11,718 nucleotides of DNA, taken from assembly GCA_029861655.1 (NCBI GenBank), contig JAOTZA010000078.1:1-11718 (forward strand). The letters run 5' to 3'. Both the position numbers and the translations under genes were made by a program. Under the pieces are notes generated by a model, which worked only from the letters and a program-made list of their open reading frames with translations, was not told the origin of the DNA and did not search any database. The stretch is from Acidobacteriota bacterium (GTDB lineage Bacteria; Acidobacteriota; Thermoanaerobaculia; Multivoradales; JAHEKO01). Within the stretch, counting starts at the first letter, position 1, and the number at the start of each line of letters is the position of its first letter. Shown piece after piece: positions 1-6,246 of the stretch.

Positions 1-9
1 GAGACGGAC

Positions 10-309
10 ATGCCAGGTTTAGCAACTGCGGAGAGGTACTTCTCGAAGAGCGAGGATCAGAAACGATTGCTCGATCGGCTGGCTCGGGTCGAAGGGCAAC
101 TCCGCGGCGTCCAGAGGATGATCCGGGAAGAAGCCGACTGCGAGCGGGTGGTGCAGCAACTCGCCGCGGCTCGTGGCGGCCTGCACCGGGCCTTCTGCGA
201 CTTGATCGCGTGCGCTTTCGAGGCGAAGCTCGATCTGGGGCCCGAGGCGCCACATCCTGTGCGTGAAAAGCTGTCGGATCTTTCGGAGCTGCTAAAAAAA
301 TACGCCTAG
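10..309 (+). CDS. CsoR/FrmR-family metal- or thiol-sensing repressor with a non-canonical cysteine set
   Basis: This is a 99-residue all-helical regulator of the CsoR/RcnR/FrmR/CstR family (DUF156), cytosolic repressors that leave DNA when a ligand binds. The family signature RLARVEGQLRGVQRMI (about residues 23-38) is clear, followed by Cys44 at the start of helix 2 and QQLAAARGGL. Family members usually carry C-x24-H-x3-C (CsoR) or C-x28-C (CstR). Aligned without gaps from Cys44, the expected His is Ala69 and the expected second Cys is Lys73. Cysteines are found instead at 63 and 68. The next gene, 49 bases downstream, encodes a persulfide dioxygenase fusion, so a CstR-like role in sensing sulfide or persulfide is the best inference; copper, nickel or formaldehyde sensing fits the residues less well. 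The ATG lies only 9 bases into the window and the frame is open upstream, so an earlier start cannot be excluded, although the length is normal for the family. Confidence 0.88.
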   Translation: MPGLATAERYFSKSEDQKRLLDRLARVEGQLRGVQRMIREEADCERVVQQLAAARGGLHRAFCDLIACAFEAKLDLGPEAPHPVREKLSDLSELLKKYA

Positions 310-344
310 CGCTGCCGATCGGGGGCGCACGCGAGAAATTGTTT

Positions 345-350
345 GGAGGA
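345..350 (+). promoter_or_regulatory. Shine-Dalgarno site of the rhodanese-dioxygenase gene
   Basis: GGAGGA lies 8 bases before the ATG at 359 and fixes this as the start. It sits in the 49-base gap after the regulator gene. No terminator-like hairpin was seen in the gap, which favours co-transcription. Confidence 0.8.
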
Positions 351-358
351 CTCGATCA

Positions 359-1588
359 ATGGAATCGACAGCAACCGTGGAAGAAGTATCGGAAGCCGCG
401 ACCGTTTGGTCTGCGGCTGAGCTCTACGAGCGTATTCAAAGCGAGGACGGGGTTTTCATCCTCGATGTCCGCGCCGAAGACGAATTCGAGGCGTGGAAGA
501 TCGAGGGGCGCCGTGACATCCCGACCCTCGGCATTCCCTACTACGAGATGCTGGAAGTCGATGAGCATGACGACGTGGTCGACACGTTTCAGGACTTCTT
601 GTCCCAAGGCCACACCGATGGGCTTCCCAAGGACACACCTATCCTGGCGGTTTGTGCCAAGGGCGACACGTCGGAATACGTGGCCGAAGCTCTTCGCAGG
701 CTTGGTTTCGATGCCTTCAACCTCGAGGGCGGCACCAAGGCGTGGGGAGATCACTACCATGTGGAGACCATCTCCGAGTCGTCCGAACGAGCGGTTGTCC
801 AGATCTCGCGCCCGGCGCGCGGCTGTCTGAGCTATGTGGTTGCGAGCCAGGGGAAGGCGGTCGTCATCGACCCCTTGCGTCACGTCGATCACTACCTCGA
901 TCTGGCCCGTGAGAGTGGCTGGACCATCGAGCTGGTTCTCGACACCCACGGCCATGCCGATCACATCTCGGGTGGTCCCGCGCTCGCCGAGAAAACCGGC
1001 GCGGCGTACCACCTTCATCCCTATGATGGAATCCACCCGCTTGACGTTCTCCCGGCGACGATCTCGTATGAGTATGTGGCCGACGGCAAGGTATTCGTTT
1101 TCGGGAACTCCCGAATCGAGACTCTGCACATCCCCGGGCACACGCTCGGCAACGTCGCGTATCTGCTCGACGGCGACACCCTCTTTTCCGGCGACTCGAT
1201 CTTTCTCGAGTCCATTGCGAGGCCCGACCTGGGAGGCCGAGGGGAGACCTGGGCGCCGCTTCACCACGCGTCGCTTCGACGTCTCCTCGCGCTGCCTGCC
1301 GAGACCGTGATCTTGCCCGGTCACTTTTCGCAGCTGGCGGAAGCTGCCAGCGACGGCCGGTTCGTGGGACGGCTTGGTGACCTGAAGGATGGCAATGAAG
1401 GACTGAGGATGGTGCAGGCGGGCAAAGAGGAATTTGTGACCTATATTCTTGCCAGCCTCCCTGAGTTCCCCGAGGAGTACGTGGACATCAAGCGGGTCAA
1501 CGCGGGGCTCAAGGACGTGGGAGAGGAAGCGGCGTCCGAGCTCGAACTGGGAAAGAACATCTGCGCACTGGCTAGCAGCCCGCGATAG
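359..1588 (+). CDS. Rhodanese-persulfide dioxygenase fusion (ETHE1-like metallo-beta-lactamase fold)
   Basis: This 409-residue, probably cytosolic enzyme has two domains. Residues about 15-135 form a rhodanese domain with the aspartate-rich entry (ILDVRAEDEFE), active-site Cys99 in the loop CAKGDTS, and the closing NLEGGTKAWG. Residues about 145-375 form a metallo-beta-lactamase domain with THGHADH (His197, His199, Asp201, His202), His261 in IPGHTLGN, Asp279 in SGDS and His322 in LPGHF. In ETHE1-type dioxygenases the single iron is held by the equivalents of His197, His261 and Asp279. The ARPDL segment (Arg288, Asp290) corresponds to the conserved GRTDF region. Expected chemistry: oxidation of glutathione or low-molecular-weight persulfide to sulfite, with sulfane-sulfur transfer by the rhodanese. 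The domain order is the reverse of the well-known PRF fusions, in which the dioxygenase comes first. Pairing with a CsoR-type regulator supports a sulfide-detoxification operon. The persulfide substrate is inferred from family. Confidence 0.9.
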   Translation: MESTATVEEVSEAATVWSAAELYERIQSEDGVFILDVRAEDEFEAWKIEGRRDIPTLGIPYYEMLEVDEHDDVVDTFQDFLSQGHTDGLPKDTPILAVCAKGDTSEYVAEALRRLGFDAFNLEGGTKAWGDHYHVETISESSERAVVQISRPARGCLSYVVASQGKAVVIDPLRHVDHYLDLARESGWTIELVLDTHGHADHISGGPALAEKTGAAYHLHPYDGIHPLDVLPATISYEYVADGKVFVFGNSRIETLHIPGHTLGNVAYLLDGDTLFSGDSIFLESIARPDLGGRGETWAPLHHASLRRLLALPAETVILPGHFSQLAEAASDGRFVGRLGDLKDGNEGLRMVQAGKEEFVTYILASLPEFPEEYVDIKRVNAGLKDVGEEAASELELGKNICALASSPR

Positions 1589-1698
1589 AAGTGCAGATGT
1601 GCTCCAGGCCAGGTTGCTCGCTCGCCCTCTGGTAAAGAAGGCGATTACCTATGGTGGTGAGGCACGCCAGCGCTTAGAATCCCCCGATCGATCACTTC

Positions 1699-1720
1699 AT
1701 GGGTGCCGGCTCGGACCCAT
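1699..1720 (+). other. Inverted repeat in the leader of the secreted hydrolase gene
   Basis: ATGGGT (1699-1704) and ACCCAT (1715-1720) form a perfect 6-bp inverted repeat around a 10-base loop. It ends 7 bases before the Shine-Dalgarno AGGAGG. No T-run follows, so it is not an obvious intrinsic terminator. It could be an operator or a leader hairpin, or it could be chance. The rest of the 154-base gap from 1589 to 1742 holds a lone -10-like TAGAAT at 1675-1680 with no convincing -35 box. Confidence 0.3.
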
Positions 1721-1727
1721 TCGGGAT

Positions 1728-1733
1728 AGGAGG
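1728..1733 (+). promoter_or_regulatory. Shine-Dalgarno site that sets the hydrolase start
   Basis: AGGAGG lies 9 bases before the ATG at 1743. The reading frame runs open much further upstream, to at least 1449 inside the preceding gene. This strong site, with a signal peptide directly after the ATG, decides the true start. Confidence 0.85.
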
Positions 1734-1742
1734 ATTTCCTCG

Positions 1743-2972
1743 ATGCGCAGATCTCTGCTTGCTCTTCCGATGCTTCTGGCGGCCGCCGTGCTCGGCCCCG
1801 CGTTTGCCGACACCGAGATCTCCGGCCAGGGTGCCGGTGGCGGGTACTACAAGATCGTCGTACCCGATAACTGGAACAACAAGCTGGTCATCTGGAACCA
1901 CGGCTTCTCGCTCGATCCGGTCGGTCCGGTCGAGGACATGGGCCCGCTGATCGACATTCAGCTCGCTGAGGGATTCGCCGTGGCGGCCTCCAGCTATCGT
2001 CTCGCCGGTTGGGCTGTTTTTGATACAAGCGATGACCTCGAGGAGATGGTCGATGCGTTTATCGCTGATTCCGGAGCCCCCGACGAGATCTATCTGTACG
2101 GCGCCTCGCTGGGCGGTCTGGTCACCGCTGCGGCCATCGAGCAGGCGGATCTCGGCAATGTCGTCGGTGCGTTTCCGATCTGTGGAGCGCTGGCCGGCAG
2201 CCGCAACTGGGATGCTGGACTGGATTTTCGGCTGATCTACGATGTCTATTGCGGCAAGGGCGCGAGCAAGATTGCCGGCGGACCCTTTGGACTCGATCCG
2301 AGCACCGCGCCGACCGTGGAAGAGGTTGCCGCCGCGGTCAACGCCTGCACCGGGGTTCTGCAGCCTGAGGCGACCCGGACCAAGAAGCAGAAGAAGAACC
2401 TCAAGAAACTGCTCAAGGTGATGCAAATACCAGAGAGTTTCTTGACCACCGACATGGGCTTCTCAACCTTCGCTATGGCGGACCTGGTGTCCCATCCTGC
2501 CAAGCTCGGCGGCAAGCTCGCTGTCGGCAACGAGAACGTCGACTATGGCAACAAGAAGGTCAACAGGAAGATCCAGCGGGTCAAGCCCAAGAAAAAGAGC
2601 GCCAAGCAGCTGCGCAAGAACTACACACCCAATGGGAACGTCGGTGATGTCAAGATCATCTCGATGCACACCGACAAAGACGGTCTGGTGATCGTCGAGA
2701 ACGAGAGTGAGTATGCCGAGGTCGTGCCGGCGGACCATCTGACGACGGCCATCGTTGTGGAAGCGGAGGCTACCCACTGCGTAGGGTTCACCCCCGCCGA
2801 GCTCACCGCCGGATGGATCGAGCTCCAGGCCTGGGTCAACACCGGCGAGCAGCCCGACGCCGAGAGACTTCAGGCCTCCTGCATCGCGCTCGAGCCGATC
2901 GCCGGCGGGCCCTGCCGGATCGACCCGGCGTTCGAGATTCCGGACATGGACGGCCGGATTCGACCGCGCTGA
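1743..2972 (+). CDS. Secreted alpha/beta-hydrolase (serine esterase/peptidase-like)
   Basis: This is a 409-residue exported hydrolase of unknown substrate. The N-terminus is a Sec signal peptide: MRRS, a hydrophobic core at about residues 5-18, and an AFA site with cleavage after Ala22. The mature protein shows the alpha/beta-hydrolase strand-turn WNHGFS (about 51-56, likely oxyanion region), the nucleophile elbow YGASLGG with Ser122, a likely acid in HTDKDGLV (Asp311 or Asp313), and a likely catalytic His345 in EATHCVGF. Six cysteines (147, 170, 202, 346, 380, 391) could form disulfides outside the cytoplasm. Between the nucleophile and the acid lies a long cap with two very basic stretches, about 212-225 and 271-292. 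The gene has its own strong ribosome site and sits 154 bases after the dioxygenase gene. It is probably its own transcription unit, ending against the convergent PLP-enzyme genes. Esterase, lipase-like, peptidase and tannase-like activities are all open. Confidence 0.82.
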   Translation: MRRSLLALPMLLAAAVLGPAFADTEISGQGAGGGYYKIVVPDNWNNKLVIWNHGFSLDPVGPVEDMGPLIDIQLAEGFAVAASSYRLAGWAVFDTSDDLEEMVDAFIADSGAPDEIYLYGASLGGLVTAAAIEQADLGNVVGAFPICGALAGSRNWDAGLDFRLIYDVYCGKGASKIAGGPFGLDPSTAPTVEEVAAAVNACTGVLQPEATRTKKQKKNLKKLLKVMQIPESFLTTDMGFSTFAMADLVSHPAKLGGKLAVGNENVDYGNKKVNRKIQRVKPKKKSAKQLRKNYTPNGNVGDVKIISMHTDKDGLVIVENESEYAEVVPADHLTTAIVVEAEATHCVGFTPAELTAGWIELQAWVNTGEQPDAERLQASCIALEPIAGGPCRIDPAFEIPDMDGRIRPR

Positions 2973-2999
2973 CCGGTCTCCCGCTGGTGAGAAGGTCAG
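2969..2999. terminator. Hairpin between convergent genes, possible bidirectional terminator
   Basis: CTGACC (2969-2974) pairs with GGTCAG (2994-2999), and inside it TCTC (2977-2980) pairs with GAGA (2989-2992). Together they make about 10 bp of stem with a small internal loop and an 8-base end loop. The hairpin starts at the stop codon of the hydrolase gene and ends one base before the stop of the opposite-strand gene. No T-run follows on either strand, so it is not a textbook Rho-independent terminator. Confidence 0.4.
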
Positions 3000-3000
3000 G

Positions 3001-4524
3001 CTAGCGTTCGACCCCGGTGAACAGGACCGCAACGGTTTCGCCGGCACCGATCACTCCGGCTTGTTGAAGTTCCAGCAGACCGGCAAGCCCGGCGGTGCCG
3101 GTGGGCTCGGCCCGGATCGGCGTGTGCTCCCGGCCCAGCCGGTAGGCCTCGGCAAGCCTCTCTTCGGAGACCACCAGCGGGATGCCCCCGGTCCTCAACA
3201 TCCCCTCGGTGACCGCCAGCCAATCGTAGGTCTCGTCGTCGAGGATTCCGTAGGCGATGCTCGTTGGCGCGGTACCCCACGGCAGCATATGTAGCGATCG
3301 ATTGGGAGCTGCATACTCCAGGGCCTCGCGTACCTTGGAAGCTGGTGTCTCATCGCGGATCTCGAGCGCTCGTCGATCATCGGTTGCAGGATCGAAGATC
3401 TCGCCGTCGCTCCCTTGCAAGTCGCGGGAGGACAAGGCCCGGCCGAGGATCCGTGCCGCCAGGGCGTCGTACGCTCGGCGCAGTGGGTAGGCGCTGCGAG
3501 TTTGGACCGTGTGGACCCGTGGCAGGTCCGCGATCAACCCGAGGTCTCGAGCGTCCCGCAGCCCCTCCATACAGGCTGTCGCCAGAGCGCCGCCTCCGAC
3601 CTGGACCAGCAGATGGTCGACCTTCCGGTCGCGAGCCAGGAGGGTGCTGACCATCTCCCAAACCAGCGTGCAGCCCCCTTCGATTGCCAGCCCATTACGT
3701 TTGCCTTGGACGGTAAACGGCAGCGCACCGTGGGTCCACGCTTCGAGGAAGCGATGAAAACAGGGATCGCCCGGCGGGTCGCCGCGACGCCGTGGACAGG
3801 TTTCGAGGCGTGCTCCCAGCTCGACGAGGCGTGAGAGTACGTGAGGGTTGGCATCGGGTGGGACGAAAACATCGAGCGGCCGCGCCGCCGCGCGAGCAAT
3901 TTCGGCGGCAGCCAATGCCGCATTACCGCAACTGGCGATGGCGAGGGGTGGCCCAGGGCCCTCCTGGAGGTCGAGCCGGCGTGAAATCTCGAGCCAGATC
4001 ATGATGCCCATCAGATGCCGGGCCTTGTGGGAACCGGAGACGTTGCCGGTTTCGTCCTTGATCCAAAGCCTCTCCGTTTCGAGCCCGACGGCATGGGCCA
4101 ACTTGGCAGCCGGTTCGAACGGCGTGACGTGGAAGCCACGGCCGTCGATGTTTTCAACCGCCTTGTCGAGCCGATCGAGGGTGCGACCGTAATCGCCGGG
4201 GGTCAAGCCTCCGGCGATCGACACCTCGTAGCTGTAGAGAAGCGCGTGGTAACGCCGAAAGGGGTTGGGTTCGGGATCGAGAAAGATCGCTCTGGCATCG
4301 CCCCAGAAAGCGAAGGCGTCGGCATCGAAGACGCGGCGCAGCGAGTGGTCCACATTGTCTTTCTCCTGGCCTCGTGGACAGCGAAATGGGCGGGGCTCGT
4401 CGAACGGCACCTGGTGTCCGCAGCCATGGCACACCAGCCGAGTGGCCGGTAGAGCCATCCGGGGCGTCCTCGGTTGTGCACTCCCGCGGTCAGTGGCCCC
4501 TGCGACCTCGCTGTCGTCAGGCAT
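3001..4524 (-). CDS. PLP-dependent fold-type II enzyme, threonine-synthase-like, with N-terminal zinc-ribbon-like segment
   Basis: This is a 507-residue, probably cytosolic enzyme. After about 30 residues there is a knuckle CHGC (Cys32, Cys35) and a third cysteine at 49, like the N-terminal zinc ribbon of some threonine synthases but without an obvious fourth ligand. The fold-type II core follows. Lys167 in SGSHKARH is the expected PLP Schiff-base lysine, SCGNAALA (198-205) is the substrate loop, VGGGALA (309-315) is the glycine phosphate loop, and EPTGTAGLAGL (473-483) is the C-terminal cofactor-ring motif typical of threonine synthase and dehydratase relatives. The reaction is probably beta- or gamma-elimination or replacement on an amino acid; the substrate is unknown. 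ATG 4524-4522 overlaps the stop of the upstream PLP gene, which suggests translational coupling and is why this start is given. A competing ATG at 4458 (Met23) has GAGGA 8 bases upstream and would give 485 residues. Confidence 0.85.
   Translation of the reverse strand: MPDDSEVAGATDRGSAQPRTPRMALPATRLVCHGCGHQVPFDEPRPFRCPRGQEKDNVDHSLRRVFDADAFAFWGDARAIFLDPEPNPFRRYHALLYSYEVSIAGGLTPGDYGRTLDRLDKAVENIDGRGFHVTPFEPAAKLAHAVGLETERLWIKDETGNVSGSHKARHLMGIMIWLEISRRLDLQEGPGPPLAIASCGNAALAAAEIARAAARPLDVFVPPDANPHVLSRLVELGARLETCPRRRGDPPGDPCFHRFLEAWTHGALPFTVQGKRNGLAIEGGCTLVWEMVSTLLARDRKVDHLLVQVGGGALATACMEGLRDARDLGLIADLPRVHTVQTRSAYPLRRAYDALAARILGRALSSRDLQGSDGEIFDPATDDRRALEIRDETPASKVREALEYAAPNRSLHMLPWGTAPTSIAYGILDDETYDWLAVTEGMLRTGGIPLVVSEERLAEAYRLGREHTPIRAEPTGTAGLAGLLELQQAGVIGAGETVAVLFTGVER
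4467..4471 (-). promoter_or_regulatory. Shine-Dalgarno-like site for an alternative start of the threonine-synthase-like gene
   Basis: On the minus strand, GAGGA lies 8 bases before the ATG at 4458-4456 (Met23 of the longer reading). The 22 residues between the two starts look unstructured, and the zinc-ribbon-like part begins just after Met23. The shorter start is therefore a serious alternative to the overlapping ATG at 4524. Confidence 0.45.
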
Positions 4525-6016
4525 CGGTGCCGGTCTTGCGGTTGAACTCGCGGATCTGATCGTCCCAAGCGGGCAAGAAGTCTCGCAGGCCCCGCCAGAA
4601 TGCCTGCTCCTTCCTGGCGATAAAGTCCCCGAGGGTGATGCCCTGCTGCTCCACCCAGGTGAAGTAGCCCAGGTTGAAAATGCGCTCGCGATCCATGGCG
4701 GACAGTTCGAGATGATGCTCAGTCGTCACATTCACGAGGTGCTGCTCGGCCGTTTCGACGGCTCGAGCCGGTGAGAAGCCACCGGGGAAGTCGCGCTCGA
4801 GGATCTTGTCAAGCTCGCTGGTGTAAAGCTCGGCGCCGTCGGTTGCGACGGTCATCAAGACGTCTCGTGAGCCGAGCTCCAGCTGCTTGGCGGTCTTGAT
4901 GGCGGCCAGCATGTTGCAGATCGAGGAGAACCCGAACCGGCCGAGCTGGTCGACGATCGCTTCGGGAACCTCGAGCCTTTGGGTCAAGTAGTCACGACCC
5001 GTGTCGGTGTTGAACAACACGAACAACCGATCGGTCGAGCGGTCTGAGACCGCGGTCACGATGTCGGTGTTCATCACATTGTGGATCAGCGGTACGTGCT
5101 TGTCGCCGATTCCTTGGATGTTGTGCTCGCCGAACCCGTTGTAGAGGAGCGTGGGGCACTCGAGAGCCTCGACGGCGACGATACGCGAGCCGTATTCGTC
5201 CTTTAGGAAATCTCCGGCCGCGAGGGTGCCGGCCGAACCGGTGGCGGAAACAAATGCGGCAAGCTCGAGCGCAGGCTCGGCGCTACGCAGACTCGCAAAC
5301 ACGCTCGCGAGTGCTCTCCCGGTCAACTGATAGTGAGCTAGATAGTTCCCGAACTCGCTGAACTGGTTGAAGATGACGTTTTCCGGGTCGCGCGCCAGCT
5401 CGGCGCAACGATCGTAGATCTCCTTGACGTTGGACTCGGTGCCGGGCGTGCGGATGATGTCTGTGGGGTCGGTGACCCACTCGTTGAGCCAGTCGAATCG
5501 TTCGCGGCTCATGCCCGCCGGAAGTACCGCGACACCGCGACACCCCATGATCTTGGAGATCGCGACACCGCCTCGGCAGTAGTTCCCGGTCGAAGGCCAA
5601 ACGGCCTTGTTTCGCCGTGGGTCGAAGCGTCCCGTGATCAGCCGGGGAGCCAGGCAACCATAGGTCGCCAGCACTTTGTGAGCATGGATCATCGGGAATC
5701 GATCCGCAGGCAAGACAACGATGGGTGCTTCGACACCGGTCAGCGCGCGCGGCAGAACGAGATGATCCGGAACTTCGAGGCGCTCGTTGGGCCCCGCGCC
5801 AATGTTCGAGTTATTCCAATGGACCCGGAAGAGGTTTGCTGGATGCGCCTCGTCGCGACCCACGCTCGCCAAGGCTTCGGTGACGGGTTCGGGGACGCGG
5901 GACGGGTCCGCCAGCTCGGCGAAGGTCGGCAGCCGGATCTCCGCCTTGCGAAAATGCTCGACGGTCGAAGCGTAGACTTTTCGATCGACTCTCTCTGTGT
6001 CGAGGCCAAGGTTCAT
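4517..6016 (-). CDS. PLP-dependent fold-type II enzyme, cysteine-synthase-like, function unassigned
   Basis: This is a 499-residue, probably cytosolic enzyme, longer than ordinary cysteine synthases (about 300-330 residues). Fold-type II landmarks are in order: Lys114 in IHAHKVLATYG as the expected PLP lysine, PSTGNYCRGG (141-150) as the asparagine loop that binds the substrate carboxylate, SATGSAGT (257-264) as the glycine-rich phosphate loop, GIGDKHVP (302-309), and FGFSSICNMLA (361-371), where cysteine synthases have their GxSSG-type loop. Extra length lies at the N-terminus (about 90 residues before the core) and in a C-terminal extension after about residue 430 containing YFTWVEQQG. The reaction is probably beta-elimination/replacement or ammonia-lyase chemistry on a small amino acid, but the substrate cannot be named. 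It is the first gene of a two-gene minus-strand operon, overlaps the threonine-synthase-like gene by 8 bases, and is divergent from the hydantoinase gene. GGGAG lies 7 bases before the ATG. Confidence 0.86.
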   Translation of the reverse strand: MNLGLDTERVDRKVYASTVEHFRKAEIRLPTFAELADPSRVPEPVTEALASVGRDEAHPANLFRVHWNNSNIGAGPNERLEVPDHLVLPRALTGVEAPIVVLPADRFPMIHAHKVLATYGCLAPRLITGRFDPRRNKAVWPSTGNYCRGGVAISKIMGCRGVAVLPAGMSRERFDWLNEWVTDPTDIIRTPGTESNVKEIYDRCAELARDPENVIFNQFSEFGNYLAHYQLTGRALASVFASLRSAEPALELAAFVSATGSAGTLAAGDFLKDEYGSRIVAVEALECPTLLYNGFGEHNIQGIGDKHVPLIHNVMNTDIVTAVSDRSTDRLFVLFNTDTGRDYLTQRLEVPEAIVDQLGRFGFSSICNMLAAIKTAKQLELGSRDVLMTVATDGAELYTSELDKILERDFPGGFSPARAVETAEQHLVNVTTEHHLELSAMDRERIFNLGYFTWVEQQGITLGDFIARKEQAFWRGLRDFLPAWDDQIREFNRKTGTDA

Positions 6017-6023
6017 TCGACTA

Positions 6024-6028
6024 CTCCC
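6024..6028 (-). promoter_or_regulatory. Shine-Dalgarno site of the cysteine-synthase-like gene
   Basis: On the minus strand GGGAG lies 7 bases before the ATG at 6016-6014 and supports this start. Confidence 0.65.
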
Positions 6029-6047
6029 GATCGCCGACCCTAATCTC

Positions 6048-6061
6048 GCGACCCCGGTCGC
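6048..6061. promoter_or_regulatory. Palindrome in the divergent control region, candidate operator
   Basis: GCGACC (6048-6053) and GGTCGC (6056-6061) form a perfect 6-bp inverted repeat with a 2-base centre, 32 bases upstream of the minus-strand PLP gene. It lies in the 230-base gap between that operon and the hydantoinase gene, where a shared operator would be expected. A similar core, CGACC-C-GGTCG, recurs at 11275-11285 before the response-regulator gene. GC-rich DNA produces such motifs by chance, so the regulatory role is inference. Confidence 0.35.
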
Positions 6062-6210
6062 CTTCGCGCGGGTTTTGAGGGAGTAAGCGTTGATTCAGTG
6101 ACCACCGACAGACCGTCGCTGTTGGGACCGAGTCGGATGGACGGCGCGCTCACGCTGATCCTCCCCGGCTACCTGTCGTCTACCAAACGTCCGTAGGTTA
6201 CCAAGCTCTT

Positions 6211-6240
6211 TTGTGCATGTCGCCCCTTTTTTCGTACAGT
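6211..6240 (+). promoter_or_regulatory. Weak candidate promoter of the hydantoinase gene
   Basis: TTGTGC (6211-6216) and TACAGT (6235-6240), 18 bases apart, resemble -35 and -10 boxes at 3 of 6 and 4 of 6 positions. Transcription from it would start about at the ATG at 6247, giving a leaderless message. That would fit the absence of any Shine-Dalgarno sequence there. Confidence 0.25.
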
Positions 6241-6246
6241 TGGACC

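Noticed and set aside
356..1324. Long open frame on the minus strand opposite the dioxygenase gene; similar ones lie opposite the hydrolase (1692-2426), hydantoinase (6295-7272) and kinase (8999-9844).
   Set aside because: They mirror genes with complete domain motifs, have no recognisable protein features, and are expected in GC-rich coding DNA.
1675..1680. TAGAAT as a -10 box for the secreted hydrolase gene.
   Set aside because: It matches five of six bases, but no -35-like sequence sits 16-18 bases upstream.
1449..1742. Extending the hydrolase gene upstream along its open frame into the dioxygenase gene.
   Set aside because: AGGAGG at 1728-1733 and a clean signal peptide starting at 1743 fix the start; the upstream part overlaps another gene out of frame.
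6098..6199. Possible 33-codon gene starting GTG in the divergent control region (inner ATG at 6137).
   Set aside because: The purine-rich GAGGGAG is about 14 bases away, too far for a normal ribosome site, and the peptide has no recognisable feature. It could be real, but there is too little support.
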